From positions 1 to 64,000 of the forward strand of contig CANMAQ010000017.1 of assembly GCA_947495775.1 (NCBI GenBank): DNA of 64,000 nt, in the 5' to 3' direction. The notes below the pieces were generated by a model. The model was given only the letters and a program-made list of their open reading frames with translations, ran no database searches and was not told the DNA's origin. Below are positions 25,082-34,387 of the stretch, piece by piece; position 1 is the first letter of the stretch; each line of letters opens with the position of its first letter. The position numbers and the translations under genes were made by a program. Origin of the DNA: Jejuia algarum (GTDB taxonomy: Bacteria; Bacteroidota; Bacteroidia; Flavobacteriales; Flavobacteriaceae).

Positions 25082-25870
25082 ATGAATGAAAAAGTAACTC
25101 TTTTTTTAAATTCAGACCTCTTAGATAGATATCTAATAGGAGAAACAACCGCTGCAGAGACTGTAAAGGTTGAAACTTATATTTCAAAGTATCCTGAAGT
25201 ACAAAATGCTTATAATACCTTGCAATACAATTTAGAAATTGTTTCTAAAAGTAATGCGCAGGAAGCACCTCATCACGTTTTAACGTCTATTTTAGAAGAA
25301 TTAGACGATGCGCCCGTTATTGCCATAAACCATAAGAAGAACTATAAAAAGTGGTATAAGTTATCTGTTGCAGCCAGTGTTGCTGCTGTAGCTTTCGCTG
25401 CAACTGCATATCAATTTTACAATCAAAACTTAAAACTCAATCAAGAAAATCAAGTCGTTGTTGAAGAAATTTTCGATCTAAGAAATGATATCGAGATGAA
25501 CAACAAAAAATTGGATGAGATCATGGCACAGTTTAAGCGTTTAAACGACCCTGAAACGCATAAGTACATTATGCAAGGGAACCACCGCGCAAGAGACTTG
25601 AAAACAGTTGCATATATCAATCCAAAAGAAAAAACATCTATGATTGACGTGGTGTCTCTACCCCAATTACCAGAAGAAAAATGCTACCAAATTTGGGCAG
25701 ATTTACAAGGTAAAATGGTAAGCTTAGGAATTTTAAGCGAAGCAGACAGACAACTTAAACGCATTCCTTTTCAAGAAAATGCAAGCGGTTTAAACATCAC
25801 TATCGAACCTAAAGGTGGTAACGCTACAGCAACTACAGAAAACACCGTAGCAGAGATTAATCTACAGTAG
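25082..25870 (+). CDS. Anti-sigma factor, RskA-like
   Basis: 262 residues. Cytosolic N-terminal domain (1-90) beginning DLLDRYLIGETTAAE, the anti-sigma zinc-less helical form; a single membrane helix near 93-111 (SVAASVAAVAFAATAYQF); a coiled-coil region (115-150); and a periplasmic RskA-type domain (about 165-260) with SLPQLPEEKCYQIWADLQGKM. It should sequester the adjacent sigma factor at the membrane until a signal releases it. The gene pair is followed by a bidirectional terminator. Confidence 0.9.
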   Translation: MNEKVTLFLNSDLLDRYLIGETTAAETVKVETYISKYPEVQNAYNTLQYNLEIVSKSNAQEAPHHVLTSILEELDDAPVIAINHKKNYKKWYKLSVAASVAAVAFAATAYQFYNQNLKLNQENQVVVEEIFDLRNDIEMNNKKLDEIMAQFKRLNDPETHKYIMQGNHRARDLKTVAYINPKEKTSMIDVVSLPQLPEEKCYQIWADLQGKMVSLGILSEADRQLKRIPFQENASGLNITIEPKGGNATATTENTVAEINLQ

Positions 25871-25912
25871 AAATTTTATATTATATAATTAATCCATTAT
25901 TTTATAATACTG

Positions 25913-25949
25913 AAAACGCCTCTTTTCATAACTTTGAAAGAGGCGTTTT
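25913..25949. terminator. Bidirectional terminator between anti-sigma and aquaporin genes
   Basis: 13-bp stem AAAACGCCTCTTT (25913-25925) with AAAGAGGCGTTTT (25937-25949), with A and T tracts on both sides, so it can end both convergent transcripts. Confidence 0.85.
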
Positions 25950-25989
25950 ACTTGCTATTAATAGTCATTACTACATGGGGACTATGCTA

Positions 25990-26673
25990 TTATTTATCAA
26001 AAAAAGTTTTATGTAAAAGCCCTGCAACCACTGCTCCAGCTATAGGAGCAATCCAAAACAACCAAAGTTGTCCTATAAATTCACCACCAGCAAATAAAGC
26101 CTGACTTGTAGACCTAGCAGGATTTACAGATGTATTAGAAATAGGAATACTAATCAAATGAATTAAGGTTAACCCCAAACCTATAGCTATTGGCGCAAAA
26201 CCTTTAGGAGCTCTAAAATTTGTACTCCCCAAAATGATTAACAGAAAAAACAAGGTCAATATAAATTCTGCCACTAAAACAGACATCAAGTTATACCCTC
26301 CAGGTGATAAATCGCCATAACCATTAGCTGCAAAACCACCAATAGTTGTGAAGTCCGACTTACCAGTAACGATCACATATAAAGCACCAGCGGCTACAAT
26401 TGCACCTAATAACTGCGCCAAAATATAGCCTAAAAGTGCTTGGCCTTCAAACTTACCTCCTGCCCACAGGCCTAAAGATACCGCAGGATTAAAATGCCCT
26501 CCAGAAATATGTCCTACAGTATAGGCCATTGTTAAAACTGTAAGTCCAAACGCTAAAGAGACTCCTAACAATCCAATTCCTACTTCTGGGAATGCCGCTG
26601 CAAACACAGCACTACCACAACCTCCAAAAACAAGCCAAAATGTTCCAAAAAATTCTGCCAATAATCGTTTCAT
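25990..26673 (-). CDS. aqpZ: Aquaporin Z-type water channel
   Basis: 227 residues, six membrane helices, inner membrane. Both NPA half-helix motifs are intact: HFNPAVSLG at 60-68 and VNPARSTSQ at 183-191. The selectivity filter matches water-specific channels (Phe42, a His near 172, Thr181, Arg187) rather than glycerol facilitators. Single gene, convergent with the sigma/anti-sigma operon. Confidence 0.95.
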   Translation of the reverse strand: MKRLLAEFFGTFWLVFGGCGSAVFAAAFPEVGIGLLGVSLAFGLTVLTMAYTVGHISGGHFNPAVSLGLWAGGKFEGQALLGYILAQLLGAIVAAGALYVIVTGKSDFTTIGGFAANGYGDLSPGGYNLMSVLVAEFILTLFFLLIILGSTNFRAPKGFAPIAIGLGLTLIHLISIPISNTSVNPARSTSQALFAGGEFIGQLWLFWIAPIAGAVVAGLLHKTFFDK

Positions 26674-26791
26674 AATCTTTAATATTAAGTATTTAGTTTA
26701 TAAGTGTTTAATAATGAGACCCCTCTATTCGCGCAAAGTCACAAGTACTAATTATTGTTCTAAATAAGATTAAGAGGTTTCACAAAAATTG

Positions 26792-26799
26792 TATCTTTG
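26792..26799 (+). promoter_or_regulatory. -7 box of the 26814 operon
   Basis: TATCTTTG matches TAnnTTTG, 14 bp upstream of the ATG at 26814. It probably drives the small membrane protein, glycosyltransferase, sigma factor and transporter genes, which are separated by at most 3 bp or overlap. Confidence 0.55.
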
Positions 26800-26813
26800 C
26801 AGAAAGCATTTTT

Positions 26814-27020
26814 ATGAAACTTTTTTTAATTACAATAGGTTTATTAGGCATCGGTGTAGCAGGTATTGCTATCAAAATATGGGCTAAAAAAGATGGTAAG
26901 TTTGCAGGTACATGTGCCAGTCAAAACCCTATGTTAAATAAAGAAGGAGAAGCCTGTGGCTTTTGCGGAAAAACACCAGACCAATTCGATAACTGTAGCG
27001 AACCTCAACATTCTAACTAA
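26814..27020 (+). CDS. Small membrane protein with four conserved-looking cysteines
   Basis: 68 residues: one N-terminal membrane helix (2-22), a short basic stretch, then a Cys motif with C34, C48, C51 and C61 (TCASQNP, EACGFCGK, DNCSEP). The C-x2-C and outer cysteines could bind a metal or form disulphides if the tail is periplasmic. It resembles small membrane or secreted proteins of flavobacteria without a named function. Three bases separate it from the glycosyltransferase gene. Confidence 0.75.
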   Translation: MKLFLITIGLLGIGVAGIAIKIWAKKDGKFAGTCASQNPMLNKEGEACGFCGKTPDQFDNCSEPQHSN

Positions 27021-27023
27021 TAC

Positions 27024-28139
27024 ATGATTTTTCATGATATTATCTTCTACAGCTTTGCTGTAGTACTTTTTTTTCAATGTAGTTATTACCTATTTCTATT
27101 TGGTAGATTTGCATTTTCAAAGCTACAACAAACCACACGCCAAGAACAGCTTCCGGTATCTGTCATTATTTGCGCTAAAAACGAAGCCGAAAACTTAAAG
27201 CAATTTTTACCAGCAGTCATAGACCAGCAGTATCCTCATTTTGAAATTGTTTTAATAAATGACGCTTCTAGCGATGCTACCCTAGACGTTATGGAAACCT
27301 TTGCGGAGGCACATTCAAACATTAAAATTGTAGATGTAAAATCTGTAGAAACGTTTTGGGGGAACAAAAAATACGCGCTAACACTTGGTATAAAAGCAGC
27401 TACACATGATACTTTATTATTTACAGATGCCGACTGCGCTCCCATCTCCCCTTTATGGATCGAAGAAATGACGGCTCCTATTCAAGCTAAAAAAACAATA
27501 GTACTGGGCTATGGCGCTTATAAAACGGTAAAAAAATCGTTTTTAAATAAGCTTATACGCTTTGAAACCGTAACTACTGCCATGACCTATTTTGCCATGG
27601 CAAAAATAGGCAGTCCTTATATGGGGGTTGGTCGTAATTTAGCCTATACTAAAACGCAGTTTTTTAAGGCTAATGGGTTTGTTAAACACATGAAAATACG
27701 TTCTGGCGATGACGATCTTTTTGTAAATCAAGCCGCCACCAAATCTAATACAACTTACTGTATTTCTAATAATAGCACAACCCTTTCTATACCTAAAACA
27801 AGCTTTGCCTCTTGGTTTAAACAAAAGCGCCGACACATTTCTACGGCCCATTACTATAAATTACAGCATAAACTAACTTTGGCTTTATTTTACATTACCA
27901 ATGTGTTATTTTATGCCTTAGGTATCACATTACTAAGTATTGGCTATCTCCCGTTTTACGTCATTCCTTTAATAGGAATACGATTCGCCATTCAATATGC
28001 CGTCTACAATGGTGCAGCCAAAAAGCTCAACGAAAAAGGGCTGCTCTTACTGCTTCCATTTTTAGAATGCTTTCTAATTACTTTTCAATTCGTTATATTT
28101 ATATCTAATAAAGTTTCAAAACCTAACTATTGGAAATAG
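27024..28139 (+). CDS. Family 2 glycosyltransferase, membrane-bound
   Basis: 371 residues. N-terminal membrane helix (about 5-25), GT-A domain with VSVIICAKNEAENLKQF near 45-61, NDASSDATLD near 78-87, the metal-binding DAD of LFTDADCAP near 131-139, a SGDDDLFVNQAA acidic motif near 228-239, the KQKRRHIS acceptor-site motif near 268-275, then two or three C-terminal membrane helices. Inner-membrane enzyme that uses a nucleotide sugar, perhaps for a lipid or exopolysaccharide. Its 3' end overlaps the following sigma factor gene by 10 bases. Confidence 0.88.
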   Translation: MIFHDIIFYSFAVVLFFQCSYYLFLFGRFAFSKLQQTTRQEQLPVSVIICAKNEAENLKQFLPAVIDQQYPHFEIVLINDASSDATLDVMETFAEAHSNIKIVDVKSVETFWGNKKYALTLGIKAATHDTLLFTDADCAPISPLWIEEMTAPIQAKKTIVLGYGAYKTVKKSFLNKLIRFETVTTAMTYFAMAKIGSPYMGVGRNLAYTKTQFFKANGFVKHMKIRSGDDDLFVNQAATKSNTTYCISNNSTTLSIPKTSFASWFKQKRRHISTAHYYKLQHKLTLALFYITNVLFYALGITLLSIGYLPFYVIPLIGIRFAIQYAVYNGAAKKLNEKGLLLLLPFLECFLITFQFVIFISNKVSKPNYWK

Positions 28140-28675
28140 AAGACGCCATCTCACGAGCAAAACAAAATGATCAAAAAGCATTTAATTTTTTAGTAGAAAG
28201 TTATTGGGATGCGGTATATGGGTTTCAGCTAAAACGTGTACAAAACGAAAATGATGCCGAAGACATTACCATACAGTCTTTCGCTAGAGCCTTTGATAAA
28301 ATTGACACTTTCGATACCAACTATACGTTTAAAACATGGCTCATTACCATTTCTAAAAACATCCATATAGATTTACTTCGGAAAGAAAAAAACTCTATAA
28401 CCAATACCATTTCTAATACAGATAGCAATGCTTTCGAGGTTATGGATGCCTCTCCGTCTATTGAAGACAAACTTATTACAGAGCAGAATTTAGCAAAATT
28501 ATTAAGAGACATTAAAAAATTAAAACCGCATTACCAACAAATCATTAACCTAAGATTCTTTCAAGAGTTGAGCTATAAAGAAATTGCCCAACAACTTGAT
28601 GAGCCTATGACCAATGTAAAGGTGAAACTATTGAGGGCTAAAAAACTATTAGCCGAAATTATTCGCAAAAAATAA
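28130..28675 (+). CDS. Sigma-70 family (ECF-like) sigma factor
   Basis: 181 residues from a TTG start inside the end of the glycosyltransferase gene. Region 2 (20-90): YWDAVYGFQLKRVQNENDAEDITIQSFARAF and KTWLITISKNIHIDLLRK. Region 4 (about 125-178): LRFFQELSYKEIAQQLDEPMTNVKVKLLRAK. No anti-sigma gene is adjacent; instead a membrane transporter follows with a TAATG overlap. Control by the overlapping translation or by an unlinked partner is possible. Confidence 0.9.
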   Translation: MEIEDAISRAKQNDQKAFNFLVESYWDAVYGFQLKRVQNENDAEDITIQSFARAFDKIDTFDTNYTFKTWLITISKNIHIDLLRKEKNSITNTISNTDSNAFEVMDASPSIEDKLITEQNLAKLLRDIKKLKPHYQQIINLRFFQELSYKEIAQQLDEPMTNVKVKLLRAKKLLAEIIRKK

Positions 28676-29916
28676 TGGGTAAACTAAAACACTTAGGCCC
28701 TGGACTTTTATTTGCAGGCGCAGCCATAGGCGTTTCGCATTTGGTACAATCTACAAGAGCAGGAGCCGATTTTGGTTTAGGCCTTATCTGGGCTTTGGTA
28801 TTGGTGACCTTATTTAAATACCCCTTTTTTCAATACGGGCCACGTTATGCCGCTGCCACTGGTGAGAGTCTTCTAGAAGGTTACAAAAAACTAGGTAAAG
28901 GGGTATTGATAGCCTACTACCTCATTACATTTGGAACTATGTTTGTTATACAAATGGCAGTCACCATTGTAACTGCAGGCATAGCCTCCTCCTTATTTAT
29001 AACTTTCGACCCTATACCTATTGGCAGTATTAGCATTTCTAGTGTACAAATCTGGTCTGTTATAATTCTTATCATTTGCTTACTCATTCTTTTGCTTGGG
29101 AAATACAGCCTTTTAGATAAACTCATGAAAGTGATTATTATTACGTTGTCCATTAGCACCGTAATTGCAGTAAGTATGGCACTGGCCAACACTACCACTC
29201 CTATACCATTACAACAAACCTTTCCTAAAACAGCCACAGAGATTGCTTTCTTAATAGCATTTATGGGCTGGATGCCTGGGCCTATGGATATTTCGGTATG
29301 GCATTCGCTATGGACAATAGAAAAAAAGAAAAACCAAATAGCATTTTCAACTCAAAAGGCCCTATTCGATTTTAACGTTGGGTACGTAAGTACCATTCTG
29401 TTAGGTATAGGTTTTCTTCTTTTAGGCGCTTTAGTCATGTACGGCAGCGGAGAAACCTTTAGCAATGCCGCAGGTACCTTTGCAGGGCAATTGATACAGA
29501 TGTACACCTCTAGCCTTGGCACTTGGGCCTATGTAATTATTGGTGTGGCCGCATTTACGACCATGTTTAGTACTACACTTACTACCTTAGACGCCTCACC
29601 AAGATCTATGCATAAAACCACCGAACTGCTCTTAAACACTCCTTTAAAATTAGGCTATCTGTTTTGGGTATTACTGCTATGCTTTGGTTCTGTTATTATT
29701 TTTATGTTTTTGGCTTCAGAAATGGGCTTACTCATTAAAATTGCTACCATATTATCCTTTATTACGGCACCATTTTATGCCATTATAAACTATAAACTTA
29801 TATCAAGTCATCACATGCCCAAGACATTACAACCCTCTAAAGGATTACACCTTTTGAGTGGGTTGGGTATTTTATTTTTAATAGGCTTTAGTATTTGGTA
29901 TCTCAGTACCCTATAA
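28675..29916 (+). CDS. Nramp-like membrane transporter lacking the usual metal-site motifs
   Basis: 413 residues with about 11 membrane helices; the overall pattern (N-terminal GPGLLFAGAAIGVSHLVQSTRAG, YGPRYAAATGESLLEGYK, then helix 6 with MGWMPGPMDISVWHS) is that of the Nramp family. The helix-1 DPGN metal motif is replaced by GVSH and the helix-6 MPH by MPG, so classical Mn2+/Fe2+ coordination is not preserved. Inner membrane. Start overlaps the sigma-factor stop by one base. The substrate is open. Confidence 0.85.
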   Translation: MGKLKHLGPGLLFAGAAIGVSHLVQSTRAGADFGLGLIWALVLVTLFKYPFFQYGPRYAAATGESLLEGYKKLGKGVLIAYYLITFGTMFVIQMAVTIVTAGIASSLFITFDPIPIGSISISSVQIWSVIILIICLLILLLGKYSLLDKLMKVIIITLSISTVIAVSMALANTTTPIPLQQTFPKTATEIAFLIAFMGWMPGPMDISVWHSLWTIEKKKNQIAFSTQKALFDFNVGYVSTILLGIGFLLLGALVMYGSGETFSNAAGTFAGQLIQMYTSSLGTWAYVIIGVAAFTTMFSTTLTTLDASPRSMHKTTELLLNTPLKLGYLFWVLLLCFGSVIIFMFLASEMGLLIKIATILSFITAPFYAIINYKLISSHHMPKTLQPSKGLHLLSGLGILFLIGFSIWYLSTL

Positions 29917-29940
29917 TTAAGCTTTTAAAAGAATACTTTG

Positions 29941-29948
29941 TATCTTTG
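29941..29948 (+). promoter_or_regulatory. -7 box of lipA
   Basis: TATCTTTG matches TAnnTTTG, 18 bp upstream of the lipA ATG at 29966. Confidence 0.5.
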
Positions 29949-29965
29949 TTATTCAATTTTTAGCT

Positions 29966-30844
29966 ATGCAAAAAGAGATGGTTTCTAATATCGTACCAGA
30001 GCGCCAAGCCAAGCCTAAATGGCTACGTGTAAAGCTTCCTACAGGAAAAAAATACACCGAGTTAAGAGGTTTAGTGGACAAGTATAAACTCAACACAATA
30101 TGTACCTCTGGGAGTTGTCCAAATATGGGAGAATGTTGGGGAGAAGGTACCGCTACATTCATGATTTTAGGAAACGTATGCACCCGTTCTTGTGGATTCT
30201 GTGGTGTGAAAACAGGCCGTCCAGAAACTGTGGATTGGGATGAACCTGAAAAGGTAGCACGTTCTATAAAGATTATGTCTATAAAACATGCTGTATTAAC
30301 GAGTGTGGATCGCGATGACTTAAAAGATATGGGAAGTATCATGTGGGCAGAAACCGTAAACGCTGTACGCAGAATGAATCCTGAAACGACATTAGAAACG
30401 CTAATTCCAGATTTTCAAGGTATAGAACACCATATCGATAGAATTGTAGCTGTCGCTCCAGAGGTGGTCTCTCATAATATAGAAACCGTAAAACGTCTTA
30501 CCCGAGAAGTTCGCATACAAGCTAAATACGAAAGAAGTATGGGCGTTTTAAAGTATTTAAAGCAACAAGGGCAAAGACGTACCAAATCTGGTATTATGTT
30601 AGGCTTAGGCGAAACCAGAGAAGAGGTTATAGAAACCCTACACGACCTTAAAGCAAATGATGTTGATGTTGTTACCATAGGCCAATACCTACAACCAACT
30701 AAAAAACATTTGCCTGTAAAACAATTCATAACGCCCGATCAATTCGAAGAATTTAAAGAAATTGGTTTAAATCTAGGGTTTAGACATGTGGAAAGCAGTG
30801 CTTTAGTAAGATCTTCTTATAAAGCACAAAAACATATAAACTAA
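29966..30844 (+). CDS. lipA: Lipoyl synthase
   Basis: 292 residues. Radical SAM enzyme inserting two sulphurs into octanoyl-lipoyl domains. Auxiliary cluster ligands C46, C51 and C57 (CTSGSCPNMGEC) and radical SAM cluster ligands C72, C76 and C79 (CTRSCGFC) are all present with standard spacing. The C-terminal serine ligand region (ESSALVRSSYKA, near 276-287) is also seen. Monocistronic with its own promoter. Confidence 0.97.
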   Translation: MQKEMVSNIVPERQAKPKWLRVKLPTGKKYTELRGLVDKYKLNTICTSGSCPNMGECWGEGTATFMILGNVCTRSCGFCGVKTGRPETVDWDEPEKVARSIKIMSIKHAVLTSVDRDDLKDMGSIMWAETVNAVRRMNPETTLETLIPDFQGIEHHIDRIVAVAPEVVSHNIETVKRLTREVRIQAKYERSMGVLKYLKQQGQRRTKSGIMLGLGETREEVIETLHDLKANDVDVVTIGQYLQPTKKHLPVKQFITPDQFEEFKEIGLNLGFRHVESSALVRSSYKAQKHIN

Positions 30845-30922
30845 AAATCGCTGTAATTATTCGTAAAAAAAAGATATTCTCTATTATAAATATTTATATT
30901 TACTATTCTATATTATGTTAAG

Positions 30923-33169
30923 ATGTTCCTAAAAAAGCAGTTCTTATTTATTGTTTTGATATTAGTATCACTACACACGTCTTCTCAAAATGCCATTGAG
31001 AATGACCCCGAGATCATACAAAACAACATAGATTATCGGATAGCACAATCTGAAAAAGATATTGATAACTTTAATTATTTTGAAGCTCAAAAAACCTTAG
31101 ATGAGGCTTTAAAATTAGCTCAAGAAGCTAACAGCAAAAAAAGCATTGGTCTTATCTACTCAATTAAAGGCAGACTGCATTTAATTATTGATGAACCAGA
31201 AACCGCTATCAATTTTCTTAATAAAGCTGTTGAAATGCAGCGGATTACTAATGACGGTAAAAACTTAGGGCGCTCTTACAAAACCTTTGGAGATTTATAC
31301 ATGTCCAAAAGAAATATCCCCCAAGCACTAGAATCTTACAGAGCTGCAAAATCTAAATTTCAAGAAGAAAAACTACTGCCTGAATTAGCAGAAACACTTC
31401 TAGCAGAAGGTAATGCTTACATAAGATCGAAGCATTATAATAAAGCCAGAAGCCTTGTAGAAGAAGCCATATCTATTTCAAGAAAAGAAGACTTACATGC
31501 CACACTTAGTAGTGCGTTAATTAGTCATGCTAAAATTTACAACATTTTAGACGAACCAGAGAAAGCGTTTAATTTTGCTAAAGAAGGCCATGATATCGCC
31601 ATACAAAACAAATTTTACGACACTAAAAACAATGGTTTTTTAGTGCTTAGCTGTATTTCAGAAAACAAAGGAGACTACAAGATTGCAAATACATATCTAA
31701 AATCTCATATACAACTTACAGACTCGATTAATACGGTTAAACGCTCTAATCTATCTCCCGAAATTCGCAAGCAATTTTTAATGATCAAACAAAATAAAGA
31801 TCTTGAAAAAAGCAAAGCTGAACTAGAAAAAGCCAACAATAAAAATGACTTGAGTACTCTCATTTCTATTTTAAGTGTCGCGCTCATTACCATTTTATCA
31901 CTCTTAACCCTATCATTATACAAAAACAACAACATAAGGTTGAAAACCAATAATATGCTTCATAAAAAAAATAATGAGCTTATTATTGCAAAAGAAAAAG
32001 CAGAACTCGCTTCTCGAACAAAGGCTAACTTTTTATCTACTGTTACTCATGAACTTAGAACGCCGCTGTATGCCGTTACAGGTTTAAGTAACATGCTTTT
32101 AGATGAAAACCCAAGACCAGAACAAGTACAACATTTAAAGTCTCTAAAGTTTTCGGGCGATTACCTTCTTACGTTTATCAACGATATCTTACAGATTAAT
32201 AAAATTGAAGCGAATAAAGTAGAAGTAGAAGCAGAACCTTTCAATTTAAAAAAGAAAATCAACAACATTATACTGGCCTTAAATAATTCGGCTTCAGATA
32301 ATAATGCTGTTATACATTTTGAATACGATAAAGATTTACCTGAAAATTTTATTGCAGATCAACTTAAAATTTCTCAAATCTTAATTAATTTGGTGGGTAA
32401 CTCTATTAAATTTACCAAAGATGGCGATATTTGGATTAGAGTATACAAGATTAACCAAAAAGATGATATTTACGAACTTCGTTTTGAAGTTGAAGATAAC
32501 GGTATAGGCATCTCTAAAGAGAAACAAGAAAACATGTTTGAAAGTTTCTCACAAGGTTCCATACAAATTAATAGAAAATACGGCGGTACAGGTTTAGGCC
32601 TTTCTATCGTAAAAGGACTTATAGATATTTTAAAAGGAAAAATTTATTTGCAGAGTAGTCTTGGAAAAGGCACAACCTTTTTCTTTGAAATACCTTTAGA
32701 ATATAACGAAGCTAAAGAAAAAGAAGCACGAGAAACTGCAAAAGTAGTACAAGTGAGACCAGATATAGACCTTAGTAGTGTTAAGATTTTAGTTGTTGAA
32801 GACAATAAAATCAACCAAATGATCACTAAAAAAATCCTATCTAAAATGGGACTTTACTGTGAAATTGTTGACAATGGTGAAGCCGCTGTAGATCAAATTA
32901 GGGCCAATACCTACGATATCGTTCTCATGGACATACACATGCCTGGGATTAGTGGTATTGAAGCCACTAAGATTATACGCAGTTTCGATAAAGAATTGAC
33001 CATTTTTGCGCTTACAGCTGTAACTATCGAAGATAAAATGCAAGAATTTGAAGAGGCAGGATTTACAGATATTATCCCTAAACCATTTAAACAAGAAGAA
33101 TTCGAAAAGAAACTTTTTAATGCATTAGCAGATAAAGACAAGAATTCCTCATCATCATCTTCAGCTTAA
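30923..33169 (+). CDS. TPR-containing hybrid histidine kinase/response regulator
   Basis: 748 residues. Signal peptide 1-22, periplasmic tetratricopeptide repeats (about 40-270), one membrane helix near 316-335, a coiled linker, HisKA with phospho-accepting His376 (VTHELRTPLY), HATPase domain with N box near 490 (LVGNSIKFT), G boxes (DNGIGIS, GGTGLGLSIV), and a C-terminal receiver domain (about 620-735) with phospho-acceptor Asp670 (VLMDIHMPG). There is no DNA-binding output domain, so signal must pass to another protein. A paralogue of the same layout lies at 51718-53976. Confidence 0.93.
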   Translation: MFLKKQFLFIVLILVSLHTSSQNAIENDPEIIQNNIDYRIAQSEKDIDNFNYFEAQKTLDEALKLAQEANSKKSIGLIYSIKGRLHLIIDEPETAINFLNKAVEMQRITNDGKNLGRSYKTFGDLYMSKRNIPQALESYRAAKSKFQEEKLLPELAETLLAEGNAYIRSKHYNKARSLVEEAISISRKEDLHATLSSALISHAKIYNILDEPEKAFNFAKEGHDIAIQNKFYDTKNNGFLVLSCISENKGDYKIANTYLKSHIQLTDSINTVKRSNLSPEIRKQFLMIKQNKDLEKSKAELEKANNKNDLSTLISILSVALITILSLLTLSLYKNNNIRLKTNNMLHKKNNELIIAKEKAELASRTKANFLSTVTHELRTPLYAVTGLSNMLLDENPRPEQVQHLKSLKFSGDYLLTFINDILQINKIEANKVEVEAEPFNLKKKINNIILALNNSASDNNAVIHFEYDKDLPENFIADQLKISQILINLVGNSIKFTKDGDIWIRVYKINQKDDIYELRFEVEDNGIGISKEKQENMFESFSQGSIQINRKYGGTGLGLSIVKGLIDILKGKIYLQSSLGKGTTFFFEIPLEYNEAKEKEARETAKVVQVRPDIDLSSVKILVVEDNKINQMITKKILSKMGLYCEIVDNGEAAVDQIRANTYDIVLMDIHMPGISGIEATKIIRSFDKELTIFALTAVTIEDKMQEFEEAGFTDIIPKPFKQEEFEKKLFNALADKDKNSSSSSSA

Positions 33170-33182
33170 ATCAATGAGCACT

Positions 33183-34193
33183 TTAGTGCTGTGTACTACA
33201 ATACCATTTTAAAAGGGTATTAAAAAGAGCAGCATCATCTATTTGTACGGTGATTGGCAAGTAAAACAGTTTTGGCTTTAAATTGCTGTAATGCTGTAAT
33301 CGCATAAAATCTTTTTCAGTCGTTAAAATCGTCTCTTTCGTCTCTAATACAGCAATATCATTAGGCGTAAAATCGTGATGGTCTTTATAATTAAGATGTT
33401 CAAATTGTAAATTCTTAGCCTGTAAAAAAGCCACTAATGGCTTTGCATTGGCAATACCTGTAACCAAGGTAAAAGTACTTAAATGGCTAAGCGGTTTATT
33501 GTTGTCTTTAGAAAACACAGTTTCTGAATACACAATAGAACTAAAAAAAACATGTTGGTGTGCCAATGGTTGTATCGCTTTAATGTAAGCCGTTTTCATA
33601 GCTGTATTTAAAGATGCAGGGCATTTAGTAACCACAATAACATCTGCGCGTTTGTAACCAGATCTAGGCTCTCTTAAATCGCCAGTAGGCAATACAATAT
33701 CTTTAAAAAAAGGATTGGCATAAGTCGTTAACATTATATGAAACCCTGCTTTAACGTTTCGATGTTGAAAGGCATCATCTAGTAAAATCAATTCAGGTGC
33801 TGGATCTAGTTGTAATAATTGACGAATACCATGAACGCGATCGCGATCTACCGCAACTGCTACAGACTGTCCAAACTTATTAAAAAACTGAAAGGGCTCA
33901 TCTCCTATCATCGCTGCAGTAGTGTCTTCATGCGCTAGCTGAAAGCCTTCTGTTTTTCGTTTATAACCACGGCTTAAGGTGGCCATGGCATAGTCCCCTT
34001 CCAAAACGCGTATTAAATACTCTATCATAGGTGTTTTTCCTGTGCCACCTACACTCAAATTCCCCACACAAATAACAGGTGTTTTGAAAGTTGTTGTCGT
34101 TTTCAAACCCCAATCGAAAAAACGATTGCGCAACCAAGTCACACAAAAATAAATAGGTACTATTGGGTATAACAGTATTCTAAGCCACTTCAT
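33183..34193 (-). CDS. lpxK: Tetraacyldisaccharide 4'-kinase
   Basis: 336 residues, usual length. Phosphorylates the 4' position of the lipid A precursor at the inner membrane. N-terminal amphipathic or membrane helix (1-25), P-loop GNLSVGGTGKTP at 44-55, LSRGYKRKT near 74-82, IGDEPFQF near 96-103, and LDDAFQHRNV near 140-149 with the catalytic acid. Convergent with the hybrid kinase gene. Confidence 0.96.
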   Translation of the reverse strand: MKWLRILLYPIVPIYFCVTWLRNRFFDWGLKTTTTFKTPVICVGNLSVGGTGKTPMIEYLIRVLEGDYAMATLSRGYKRKTEGFQLAHEDTTAAMIGDEPFQFFNKFGQSVAVAVDRDRVHGIRQLLQLDPAPELILLDDAFQHRNVKAGFHIMLTTYANPFFKDIVLPTGDLREPRSGYKRADVIVVTKCPASLNTAMKTAYIKAIQPLAHQHVFFSSIVYSETVFSKDNNKPLSHLSTFTLVTGIANAKPLVAFLQAKNLQFEHLNYKDHHDFTPNDIAVLETKETILTTEKDFMRLQHYSNLKPKLFYLPITVQIDDAALFNTLLKWYCSTQH

Positions 34194-34310
34194 CCAATTA
34201 ATTTTTACATCTAAACACGAAATATAGTAAACAATTACATAGGAGTATCGTATAAATTGGCTAAAAGCTTTAAAAACGAGCTATGCTGTTGTAAAACACA
34301 AGTACTAAAA

Positions 34311-34340
34311 AAGGACGCTAACATAACCATTAGCGTCCTT
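34311..34340 (-). terminator. Rho-independent terminator of the leucine-rich lipoprotein gene
   Basis: 11-bp perfect stem AAGGACGCTAA (34311-34321) with TTAGCGTCCTT (34330-34340). On the minus strand it is followed by TTTTTT, so it ends the leftward gene. Confidence 0.88.
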
Positions 34341-34387
34341 ACTTTATCTAAAATAAATATCGTTATAATGTCTCTACACTAGCTGTA

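Noticed and set aside
34261..34302. A possible fifth copy of the dispersed repeat
   Set aside because: Only partial resemblance (GCTATGCTGTTGTAAAACAC) to the core, with no shared flanks or inverted arm.
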